21,293 nt of DNA from Haplomitrium mnioides. Lineage: Eukaryota; Marchantiophyta; Haplomitriopsida; Calobryales. Of this stretch, positions 8,354 through 17,453 are shown piece by piece. How positions within the stretch are numbered: the first letter of the stretch is position 1; each line of letters opens with the position of its first letter. A program made the position numbers and the translations under genes. Location of the stretch: contig JBNGIS010038536.1 in assembly GCA_049999725.1 (NCBI GenBank), positions 1 through 21,293 of the forward strand, in the 5' to 3' direction. Below the pieces are notes generated by a model that was given only the letters and a program-made list of their open reading frames with translations, had not been told where the DNA came from and searched no databases.

Positions 8354-8547
8354 GTATAATAACATTGACTCTCGCTCTAACATCCTTGTTGAAAAATGAA
8401 CCCAAAAAACTCACGTACTTTTTGTTTTTAAAAATTACCCTTGTTTTTTTTTTCTATTTTTTGAGCAAAAAAACCACAATTTTTCCTTTAAAAAAAAGGT
8501 TCCTATTTTGAGTAACCTATTTGTGGTTTACAGTAGCGACTGTTAAC
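8354..8547 (+). other. Inner end of left arm
   Basis: It aligns in reverse with 16032-15836 (for example CATCCTTGTT, AAAACTCAC and TTTTGAGTA blocks). It is T-rich with no coding potential. The match fades at about 8547, where the gypsy remnant begins. Confidence 0.75.
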
Positions 8548-9345
8548 TTCTTACTTCCAAAATTTGCACTTGGATCTCTTGCAATAAAGCTTCCAATTGC
8601 GTAACCTTTGCAATACTTCTTTTAGATGATCACGATGTTCAGCTTCATTTTTACTTGAAATAAGAATGTCATCCAAGAATACAAAAAATGACTTATCCAA
8701 TAACCCATCAAAAATTTGATGTATTTGATCCATAAATATGGTCGGAGCAATAGTGAGACCAAATGTAAAGACCTTCCACTCAAAATACCCATACCTTGTG
8801 CAAAAAATTTTCTTTGACACATCACTTGGCATGATCAAAATTTTCCAATAACCATTTCAAAGATCCAACTTGGAAAAGAATGGTCCACCACTCAATTGAT
8901 CTAGCCAATCATCAATATGTGGTAAAAAACAAGCATTCTTTACTAATTGAATGTTCAAACCGCGATAATATATACAAAGACAAAATCCACCATCTTTTTT
9001 TGGTATAAAAAATATCGGTTCTCCCTAAGGCAAAGTACTATGCTGAATGAAATCCTTCTCAAAAATATCCATCAATGTCTTACAAAGCTCTTCCAACTCT
9101 TGTGGCAATAATCGATATATAAGCTGATTATAAGGAGTACATCTTGGTATTAACTCAATTAGAAAAGGCATTCCATGATCATCTGGTAACCCTTTTGGCA
9201 AATTATCTGGAAACACATCTGAAACTTCTTCAAAACATCATCAGTCATTGAGGTTGGTATAGATTTCCCTCCCTCCTTATTCAAGTCCACGATAGGCTTG
9301 ACCCATACAACAAAGACATGCAACTCTTTCTCCATCAAAGCATTA
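8548..9345 (-). pseudogene. Gypsy reverse transcriptase, N-terminal part, degraded
   Basis: On the minus strand the reading starts with the protease-reverse transcriptase linker (VVWVKPIVDLNKEGGK), changes frame near 9225, then gives FPDNLPKGLPDDHGMPF, YRLLPQELEEL, PIFFIPKKDGGFCLCIYYRG, HIDDWLDQLSGGPFFSKLDL, CTRYGYFEWKVFTFGLTIAP and FFVFLDDILISSKNEAEHRD. These are the canonical fingers and palm blocks in order. The FLDD catalytic pair is intact. In-frame stops sit at PWGxP (TAG for TGG) and DLRxGY (TGA for CGA). The domain stops after SKCKFW, before the thumb. Confidence 0.95.
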
Positions 9346-9985
9346 TGCTAAACAAATTTTAACCTCTTTACCAATGGTGCCAGATGCCCCAAAAGAAATT
9401 TCTTTCTTTGTAAATCAGCTTGAATTTTTTGTTTCACCCAGTCAACTTGAGCGGATCGATCTTCAAACCAAGACAAGCCCAAAATAATGTCATATTGTAC
9501 ACGTGCAATGAAAAATTCCATAGATTCCTTATACTCTTTGCCAGTTCTTACAAGAAATGGCTGAAGTGAGTGGAACACCTCATGGTTTTGGCTATCGACC
9601 ATAGTCACAAAACTTTCCTTGATAGGCAAAATTTTAACTTTGATTTTCTTTGCAAAACGTAATGATATGAAATTTTTAGAGCTTCTACAATCTACCATTA
9701 TTTTACAGAAGTGCTACTCAACCATACCATCTAGATGAAATAAGATGTTTCTAACTCTTGTTAAGCTTTTAATTCCATTGAAACTAATCAAGCTCTTAGT
9801 AAACCGCTCGGCTATTTTTATTGAGGTCTATTGTTTCTCTAATTTTCTTCTTCAGCAATTGTTGCTTAAACAAGAGTGCATGGTCAACCTTGGCAGCGTG
9901 AACAATTTGCAATCATACAACCAAGTTGTGAGGCAATTAACAAGTGTAAGATACATGATTTGGCCTTCTAACTCCTTATTTCTTT
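9346..9985 (-). pseudogene. Gypsy protease region, degraded
   Basis: A 116-residue open stretch (9698-9348) reads MVDCRSSKNFISLRFAKK then QYDIILGLSWFEDRSAQVDW. Gypsy aspartic proteases have VDSGASxNFIS and YDxILGxxWL at these places, so the fold is recognisable, but the catalytic D-S/T-G is changed to D-C-R. Upstream, in shifting frames, SLTRVRNILFHLDGM and HAAKVDHALLFKQQLLKK look like the gag-protease spacer up to about 9985; that part is less sure. Confidence 0.8.
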
Positions 9986-9989
9986 GAGT

Positions 9990-12130
9990 TCTTGAAAGTT
10001 TTTTGTGTTATGAAGAAGAAAAATTTGTGAAAAAATGTTCATTTGAGGCAAAGGCTGACTATAGAGTTGCTTTGAAGACTTGATGAGATGTTGTTTTGAG
10101 CTTTGCATTTAGATGGCTACATTGGTGACAATTTCAAGCCATATAATTCAGGTTTTCATTGAAGACCTGATTCTGCTTCAAATGATAATTTGGTATGCTC
10201 AAAAGAAAGCCCTTCTTGAGAGCTTTCCAACAAGCTATTACACACTTATTTTGGTTGAGAAACAAGAACACAGTGACCGTTGCAAGATGACTGCAGTTAT
10301 GAGCATCCAAAGAGCAACATCAGACTGAGTGTATCGGAAAGAAAGTTCGGATTCGGATGGAATGGAAGATCATATTTGAAGACATTCGATTTAGAATCTA
10401 AAGAAGATAAAAGCATGGTTTTGGATTCAAATTCAAGCAATTATTCATGAGCATATTTATCTGAAGTGTCACATAGGATTCAGAACTTCAATCCGCTTTT
10501 CGGACTAGGAAAAAATGACCATTTCATAAAGATGTATTTGAAGAGTCAATTCAAGTTCAAATTAAAAGTTCTTAGGCTTAATGGAGAGCTCTTTTAAAAA
10601 TCTTTCCAAAGAGTTATTATATGAAAAGTTTGGATTAAAAACAAGGATACAACTATCATCACAAAATTGATGCCGAGATTTTTGGGATGAAGACTTCGTC
10701 AACATATCCGGTGAGAGGATTCAGATGTTCCTTTTGATGCAGGAAGCCTTGCGTCAATCTGTTGAAGGGTACAACGTTTAGGGAAGATCAGCACTCTTGT
10801 TGTATAACTCTCCTCAAGACTTTAAACTGAGGGTTGTTAGTTGTTGATTATGAAGTTGCGAGTTGCAATTGTATTTTTAAAGGATTCTTGAACAAAATTT
10901 CAGAATTGTGTAAAGTGGGAATTCTGCATTTGATCTGGAGTAAAGAAGAAAATTTGCATAAACGTGAGCAAGGAATCAGTCATGTTTTGGATGTTGAGGA
11001 AGGAACTTAATTCGGATAAACTCTTGTGATTGTTTATTTGCAAATTGTCGTGTAGTGAAGGAAGGCAGAATCCGCCAAAGCTTTTTAGAAATTGTTCTTG
11101 AATTGCATAAGGGTGTTAGAACAGCAACTTGACCCAAGAAGGGAGTCGACTACGGTAGGGAGGGGTATCCTAAGAAGATTGTAGGGCCTAGCTGATCGTT
11201 GGAGACGAGTAGAGGCCTTGTAAAATAAGCAAACGGTATAGAGAGGAAGTGGTAAGAATCACCCTTGCAGATCGACGGAATTGCAGGGCTGAGTTCCAGT
11301 CGACGGACTGCTAGAATTTCTATTCCTTGTGCAAGGTGTATGGCTTAAATCCAAAAGACCACAACGTAACTAGATACGAGAGAGTGGAAAGTGAGAGGAA
11401 GAGTATAGGAGAGCCAAAAGAAGTTGCTCCTTAGTCCTTGTGATTCGTAAGGGAGAAAACGGATTTCTCGTTGGATGCGTGAGAATAAATGCATCACAAA
11501 GTTATGGAAGTTGAAGTTCAAAAGAGCGAATGTGGATATAGGATCAGCGGGATCCGAAGTATCAGAAGGACACGCGTCGAGTGTTGGGGTATAGCAGAAG
11601 TTGACACTAGGAGAGTCAGAAATCGGATTCGGAATAGATCCAATTCGAGTCCAAAGAAGGGAAAATTCAGAAGTCCAAAGGGATCAGCAGAACGATGGTT
11701 AAGCTTCCAGGTGGAAATAGCATCGGGCGGCGGGGTTCCGAAGCATACTTCTATCGTGTAGCGGAGAAAAGTCAAGGCTGATGCCAATATCGTTGTTGGT
11801 TAGAAGTACAGTCAACGTACTGAGGAAAGTGCAAGGAAGTATGAGTTAGTCAAGCTTCCCAGTTGACTGCGGCGACATACGGTTGGCGGAACCAAGTCCT
11901 AAGTAGAGCTTCAGAGGTGGCGATTGAAACTAGAAGCAATGCTTCAGAAGGGTTGATCTGACTTATTTGGATCTACATATGAATTATAGAGTCCAATTTT
12001 GAGCCTGTGGAATCGTATTGTGAACCCTAGATTGTTCTATATGCTGAAAGGAAAGATTTTACTGAGAAATAGGGCGATTTTGTCTCAAATCTCTATCCTC
12101 CATGAGTAAAAAAACCTTGAGAAGGATAAA
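9990..12130. other. Unassigned insertion-like block inside the gypsy element
   Basis: About 2.1 kb lie between the gypsy protease region and the gag zinc knuckle, where the family has little sequence. The left part (about 10000-10990) is AT-rich. The right part (about 11040-11950) is more GC-rich, with several GGGAG and GTCGAC blocks. Open stretches of 71, 90 and 89 codons (10113-10328 plus, 11489-11761 plus, 11518-11787 minus) match nothing I know, and the latter two overlap on opposite strands. A direct CTTGA (9991-9995 and 12116-12120) with weakly inverted inner ends (GTTTTTT against AAAAAAAC) could mark an insertion. I see no transposase or LTR. Confidence 0.45.
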
Positions 12131-12950
12131 TCTTACATTTTCGGGATTCTTCGATTACTATACAAGTTGTTGACAATAAAAACATCATCCACTTTGGCAT
12201 AGGTGCTTACGCTCTACATTGGTGAGTGCCACTCTTTGCGCCACATCAATCTCTATAGGTGCATCCTCATTTGGTGGCATACAACATTTTGTAAAACTTG
12301 TTGTGGATGCAACCTAGCTTTGGTAGCTACTAGCAATAAGTTGTATCATTTAGCTATGCGCATTGCTTCTTCTAGTTCAGAAGGCTCTCTCATTGTCACT
12401 TCTATTATAGTACGAGGCTTCAATCCTCGAACAAAGAGATCTAAAGCTTCTCCTTCATCCATATTAAGAATTTGTATAATGATATTCTAAAATTGTGTGA
12501 CATAGCTCTTGACCGTATCAAATTGCTTCAATTTTGCCAATTGATCTCTTGCCACCTTTGGAGCATTCAAAACTCTTAATTTTAAATTCATTGCTTCTTT
12601 GAGCTCTTACTTGGAAGCAATTGGAGCAACAAATCCACATTGAGCTTGCTCTATTTGATATCTCCACCAATTTTTTGCAACTCCTTCCAATCGACTTGTA
12701 GCAAATAGAATTCTTCGACCATCTTCTCTAATCTTTGTAGCCTCAAAATATTGCTCACAATCAAACAAGAAATTCTTAGAATCGCCAAGAACCGTCTTCC
12801 CATCCTATGCTATTCGTTTGAGAAACCGTAGATGACTTTCTTCTTCTTGAAAATATGCTTTTTTCCCATTTACATTTGAACTTCTAAAAGGCAAGAAAGA
12901 TGTTCAATTTGTTGTTGCATCGCTTAAGCCCTTGCTTCTTGATTCTCCAT
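12130..12950 (-). pseudogene. Gypsy gag with zinc knuckle, degraded
   Basis: The ATG at 12950 lies 18 bases beyond the primer site, but a TAA follows after eight codons. The body reads FLFDCEQYFEATKIREDGRR, FATSRLEGVAKNWWRYQIEQ, LNAPKVARDQLAKLKQFDTV, ILNMDEGEALDLFVRGLKPR and REPSELEEAMRIAKRYN. This is the Retrotrans_gag pattern (W...EYFxA, LxGxAxxWW, ARDxLxxLxQ, DxFVRGLKP, LExAMRxAxR). In another frame, EIDVAQRVALTNVERKHLCQ leads to CFYCQQLV, a remnant of the CCHC knuckle (family CFYCxxxGH...NC) with its later residues lost. Several stops and at least one frameshift are present. Confidence 0.93.
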
Positions 12951-12968
12951 TCCACCAAAAAGAACTGT

Positions 12969-12981
12969 GGGTCTAATACCA
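12969..12981 (-). other. Gypsy primer binding site (tRNA-iMet type)
   Basis: On the minus strand TGGTATTAGACCC follows the LTR end after one base. It matches the usual initiator-methionine primer site TGGTATCAGAGCC at 11 of 13 positions. Confidence 0.85.
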
Positions 12982-12982
12982 A

Positions 12983-13375
12983 TGTAAAAGAACTCAAAGA
13001 CAACTTTCCAAATAAGCAACAACTTCAAGACAACTCTAATAAAGCTACACAAATCAATGCCAATAAGCAAACAAAAGCCAAGAGTGTTAGCCAAAGCCAA
13101 GCAACCAAAGATCCAAACCAAATTGAGAGGAACTCCAAAATGAGAAGTGAGGCTATGAAGCCATTCTATATATAAAAGAGAAGGTGTCATCCATCTTTTT
13201 TCACTTACAAGTCACTTCCAATTTCAAGCCTAGATTGATCATATAAAAATCACTTCTAATTTCAACCATAAAACTCTAAAAGTAACTTCAAAGGTAAGTA
13301 ATCTTATCTCAACCTTAAAAGTGACCCTCTACCACTTCTTTCATTTCTCTCTATTTTCTCATAAACAACACAACA
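12983..13375 (-). repeat. Gypsy 5' LTR (about 393 bp)
   Basis: On the minus strand it starts TGTTGTGTTG at 13375 and ends TTTTACA at 12983, directly before the primer site. The 3' boundary is firm because of the primer site. The 5' boundary is chosen on the TGTTG start and the change to satellite sequence soon after. No second LTR exists in the window to confirm the length. Confidence 0.7.
13166..13179 (-). promoter_or_regulatory. Possible TATA box in gypsy LTR
   Basis: TATATATAAAAG lies near the middle of the LTR. On the minus strand it reads CTTTTATATATAG, a possible core promoter; it also reads as a TATA box on the plus strand, so its direction is not certain. Confidence 0.4.
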
Positions 13376-13394
13376 TCATGTTTATACAGTTATA

Positions 13395-15835
13395 GAGAAC
13401 TATTTCGATAGGAAGCCAACTTGGTTTCAAATTGCAAATGGCTAGAACACACCCAATATGAGGCCAATTTGCTTTCAAAATAAAAATAGTTGGGAACCCT
13501 CTTGATAGAAAACCCACTTGGTTTCAAACTTCAAATGGTTGGGAAACCTCTCCAAACAAGGCCAACTTTGTCTCAAACTGCAATGGTTGGAAATACTTCT
13601 GATATGATGCCAACTTCGTTTCAAACTGCTAATGGTTTGGAACCCTTCTCATAAAAAGCCAATTGGGTTTCGAATTGCAAATGGTTGGGAGCACTCCCGA
13701 TAGAAGATCAACATGGTTTCAAATTGCAATGGTTGAGAACTCTCTCAATAGAAAGCCAACTTGGTTTCAAACTACAAATGGTTGGGAACACTCTCGATAG
13801 GAGTCCAACTTGGTTTTAAACTACAAATGGTTCATATCCCATCCAATAGGAGGCCAACTTGGTTTCAACTTGCAAATGATTGGGAACCTACTCTATAGGA
13901 GACCAACTTTGTTTCAAACTGCAAATGAATAGAAACCCTCCTAATAGAAGACCAACATGGATTCAAATCGCAAATGGTTTGGAACCCTCTCAATTTGAGG
14001 CCAACTTGGTTGCAAACTACAATTGGATTAAAACCCTCTCAATAGGAGGCCAACTTGGTTTCAAACTACAAATGATTTGCAACTCTCCTGATAGGAGGCC
14101 AATTTGGTTTTGAATAGCAAATGGTTAGGAAGCATCCCTATCGAAGACCAACTTGGTTTCAAACTGTAAAGGGTTGAAAATTCTCCCAATATGAGGCAAA
14201 CTTGGTTTCAAATGGCAAATAGGTTGGAACACTCCAAATGAGGAGCCAACTTAGTTTTCAATTGCAATTGGTTCAAAACCTTGCCGATAGGAGGCCAACT
14301 TTTTTTAAGACTCCAAATTGTTGGGAACCCTCCTGATAGGAGGCCAACTTAGTTTCAAACTGCAAATGGTTGGGAACACTCCCCAAAGAAGGCCAACTTG
14401 GCTTTAAACTACAAAGGGTTGGGAACCCTTTCGATACAATGCTAACTTGGTTTCAAACTACAAACAGTTTGGAACCCTCCGAATAGGAGGCCAACTTGGT
14501 TTCAAACGGCAAATAGTACCCTCCCGATATGAGGCCAACTTGGTTTTAGACTGAAAATGGTTGGGAACACTCTCGTTAGGAAGCCAACTTGATTGCAAAT
14601 TACAAATGGCTAGGAACCCTACCGAGAAGAGCCAACTTGGTTTCAAATTGCAAATGGTTAAGAATACTCCCAATAAAAGGCCAACTGGGTTTCAAATTGC
14701 ATATGCTTGGGAACCCTCTTGATAAGATGCCAACTTGGTTTCAAACTACAAATGGTTGAGAACGCTCCTCATATGAGACAAACTTGGTTTCAAATTGCAA
14801 ATGGTTAGGAACCCTCACAATAGTAGGCTTCTTTAGTTTGAAACTGCAAATGGTTGGGAACCCTTCTGATAAGAAACCAACCTGGTTTCAAATTGCAAAT
14901 GGTTGAAAACACTCTTGATAAGAGGCCAACTTGGTTTCAACAAGTGGTTGGGAACCCTCCCAATAGAAGGCCAACTTAGATTCAAAGTGCAAATGGTTGG
15001 GAACCCTCTTGATAAAAGGCCAACTTGGTTTCAAATTGCAATGGTTGGAAAGACTCTTAATAGGGGGCCAACTTGGTTTCAAATTGCAAAGGGTTGAGAA
15101 CCCTACTGATAGGAGGCTAATTGGGTTTCAAACGTCAAATGGTTGGGAACCCTCTTAATATGAGGTCAACTTGGTTTAAAAGTGGGTTTTAAATTTCAAA
15201 TGGTTGACATCCCTCTTGGTTTCAAATTGCAAATTTTTGGGAACCATTCCCATAAGAGGCCAACTTGGTTTTAAATTGAAAATTCTTGGGAACACTCCCG
15301 ATTGGAGGCCAACTTGGTTTCAAAATAGAAATAGATAGAAAACCTCATAATTGGAGGCCAACTTGGTTTCAAACTCTAAACTGTTAGGAGTCTTTATGAT
15401 AGGAGGCCAACTAGGTTTCAAACTGCAAAAGGTTTGGAACACTTTCGATAGGATGCCAAATTGGTTTCAAACTTCAGATGGTTGGGAACCCACTTGATAG
15501 TAGTCCAACTTGGTTTCAAATTGCAAATAGTTGAAAACCCTCCCGATAGACTGCTAACTTGGTTTCAAACTGCAAATATGTAGGTGTTTAGGGTTCCCCA
15601 GTTCCGGTTTTCCATCTACCCTCACGATTGTTAGCTAACTTGGTTTCAAACTGCAAATGGTTGGAAACCCTTCCAATAGGAGACCAACTTGGTTTCAAAC
15701 TAAAAATGGTTGAGAACCCTCCCGATAAAAGACCAACTTGGTTTCAAACTGCAAATGGTTGGGAACACTCCCAATAGGAGGCCAACTTGGATTCAAACTA
15801 CAAATGGTTGAGAAACCTCTAGATAGGAGGCCAAC
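13395..15835 (+). repeat. 49-bp satellite array, about 49 copies
   Basis: The landmark GGCCAACTTGGTTTCAAA recurs with a period of 48-49 bp (starts of GCCAAC near 13415, 13463, 13512, 13561, 13609, 13658, and finally 15781 and 15829). Each unit continues with CTGCAAATGGTTGGGAACC and CTCCCGATAGGA. Units differ mainly by point changes. Irregular units occur near 15165-15259 (two units fused with loss) and 15553-15634 (about 32 extra bases). Because 49 is not a multiple of three, the short open stretches in the array are chance products. The array touches the gypsy LTR side on the left and the right arm directly on the right. Confidence 0.95.
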
Positions 15836-16738
15836 AACAACCACTTCTTTGAACCATAAACAGGCTACTCAAAACAGAAACCTTTTTTTGTTTAGGAAAA
15901 AACATAGTTTTTGAGCTTAAAAACATAGAAAACGATGGTTACTTTTCAAAAACAAAAAAATATGTGAGTTTTTGAGCTTTATTTTTGGCTATTTTAACAA
16001 GGATGATAGAGCAAGAGTCAGCTTCATTATGCAAACTCAAACAATATTCCAAGTTTTTATGAAAATATTAGAAATTTCAAAATCGGTGAAAAGTATAAAA
16101 ACTATGGTAAGTTTTCATAAAAAAAACTTACATTTATCATTGATTACAATTTGAATGCCTAAAAACTAAAATATACATCAAAAGAAACTATTTTGAAATA
16201 TATTTGGTTGCACAAACTCTATGTGGGCATAGACATGGTGCTCTTTGAAACTTATTTTTTGGAAAATAAAAATAGAAAACATGAGGTAAATGCCCAAGCA
16301 GACTAGAAGTCAAAGGAATGAGTTTGGAATCATAGACACAAAAACCAACAAAACAAAACATTGCATGGATTTAAGAGCTCTATTTTCAAGTTCAAGCAAG
16401 AAAAAGACTTTCATTTGTAGTTGAAAATCCATGCATGCAAAGTTAAAGTGGGCATAAAAAAAAGGTTTCAAGAACTGAAAATATTTTATAATTCAGAGAA
16501 ACATATATACAAAGGAGTCATAGCTCAAAATAAAAAAATCAACGGCTAGGGAGATTTAATTAAGAGTGTAAACAGAAAACATCTCCAAATTTTTGACTAG
16601 ATTCTACCAAACAAAGGTTTTAAGTTCTACAAGAGAGTGTTTGACAAGTGTAGAATCTAAGTTCTAATCGGTAGTCTTTGTATGTAGAAGCTTGAGGGTT
16701 GTACATTTGAAGTAGAATGTGTGAATGGCTTGGACTTT

Positions 16739-16842
16739 CACCCCAAAGTCTATGCACACATAGGAATCCAAGCTCAACATTTGAACACTCCACCCCAAAG
16801 TCTATGTGTGCATAGGAATCCGAGCTCACCATCTGAACACTC
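16739..16842 (-). repeat. 52-bp tandem duplication, right arm
   Basis: Units 16739-16790 and 16791-16842 start CACCCCAAAGTCTATG and carry near-palindromes at 16750 and 16802. They are the reverse-complement counterparts of 7677-7780, so the duplication predates the two copies. Confidence 0.9.
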
Positions 16843-17390
16843 TACAACAAAGACTATCAAGAACCTAAGTTTTACATTCCGCAACAAAGTTTTGCACGCA
16901 CGAAGTTTCAACTTGCGAATCAAAGTCTATACGCGCATAGGGTTCAAACTTCTACAACTAACGATACAAACGCTAATAGTTCTATTTTTTACAACAAACT
17001 TTAGGCACGCTAAATATTCTATTTTTTGATTCGGAATCTAAAAATAAAGCATGTATAAAGCTCTACATATGAGTCAAAATGCGCCTAAGGTTTTGAGTTT
17101 TACATTAAAGTCCTTCCAAGCAAAAGATAAGTAGTCAATTTGGGCAGATGCTTTAGCAATACAATAACCTTAAACTCTTCTAGCAAGCAGAAAAGAAGGA
17201 AAAAACATACTTACATTTTGGATAAGAAAATATTTTACAAACTAAATGAAAATATTAACTAAAGATTCAAGTTTCATTTATAGAGAATAACATTCAACTT
17301 GGAATGATTTACACTAAAAAGTTCAAGCTGGCAGATAAATTCAACAAATTCCTTTATAAGACTCTCATGTACTTATAAAATAATAATCTG

Positions 17391-17395
17391 AAGTT
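17391..17395. other. Empty target site for the copia insertion
   Basis: AACTT on the minus strand sits at the place where the left arm has AATTT, copia, AATTT. The flanks agree (TTTCAATTATATT on one side, GATTATTATTTTATAA on the other). Confidence 0.9.
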
Positions 17396-17453
17396 ACAAT
17401 ATAATTGAAAGTACACAATATACAATGAAATTCTTAAATTACTTTAATCACTC

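Larger units (their letters stand above)
1..8547 (+). repeat. Left arm of large inverted repeat (DUF7869-type element copy)
   Basis: By eye, positions 1-1212, 7187-8253 and 8354-8547 align with the reverse complement of 18547-15836. The arm is interrupted by the copia element at 1213-7181 and by the N gap. Position 1 pairs with 18547, and 8241 pairs with 16281. Identity looks like roughly 80-90% in the stretches I compared, with small indels, so this is an old duplication and not a recent assembly duplicate. The arm runs off the left edge of the window. It holds the 3' coding end of a degraded gene (1-1168) and then about 1.3 kb of apparently non-coding tail. Confidence 0.9.
8548..13375 (-). 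mobile_element. Ty3/gypsy LTR retrotransposon fragment, minus strand, truncated and interrupted
   Basis: From right to left on the minus strand: one LTR (13375-12983), a tRNA-iMet-like primer site, gag with zinc knuckle (12950-12130), then about 2.1 kb of unassigned DNA, then protease and the first part of reverse transcriptase, ending just after the KCKFW block near 8548. RNase H, integrase and the other LTR are absent. The order gag-protease-reverse transcriptase with an FLDD active site and YRLxPQELEEL is Ty3/gypsy. The truncated end coincides with the inner end of the left arm. Stops and shifts occur throughout. Confidence 0.9.
15836..17453 (-). other. Non-coding 3' tail of right arm
   Basis: This is the region downstream of the TAA at 17454-17456 on the minus strand. 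I see no protein match. It holds the 52-bp tandem duplication (16739-16842) and near-palindromes at 16219, 16429, 16750, 16802 and 16927. It is the uninterrupted version of 7187-8547. Confidence 0.7.

Noticed and set aside
10113-10328. 71-codon plus-strand open stretch
   Set aside because: It has no recognisable domain and lies in an AT-rich block where an open stretch of this length is not strong evidence.
11489-11787. Overlapping open stretches of 90 (plus) and 89 (minus) codons
   Set aside because: They match no known protein, overlap on opposite strands and lie in a GC-richer block where stops are rarer. They are described only as part of the unassigned block.
12203-12490. 95-codon plus-strand open stretch
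   Set aside because: It is antisense to the gypsy gag remnant, which has clear family motifs on the minus strand.
13880-15097. Open stretches of 64-77 codons on both strands in the satellite
   Set aside because: The unit length of 49 is not a multiple of three and the stretches are chance products of repeats lacking stops in some units.
13395-15835. CRISPR-like array
   Set aside because: The 49-bp units are adjacent with no unique spacers and the context is plant retroelements, so it is a satellite.
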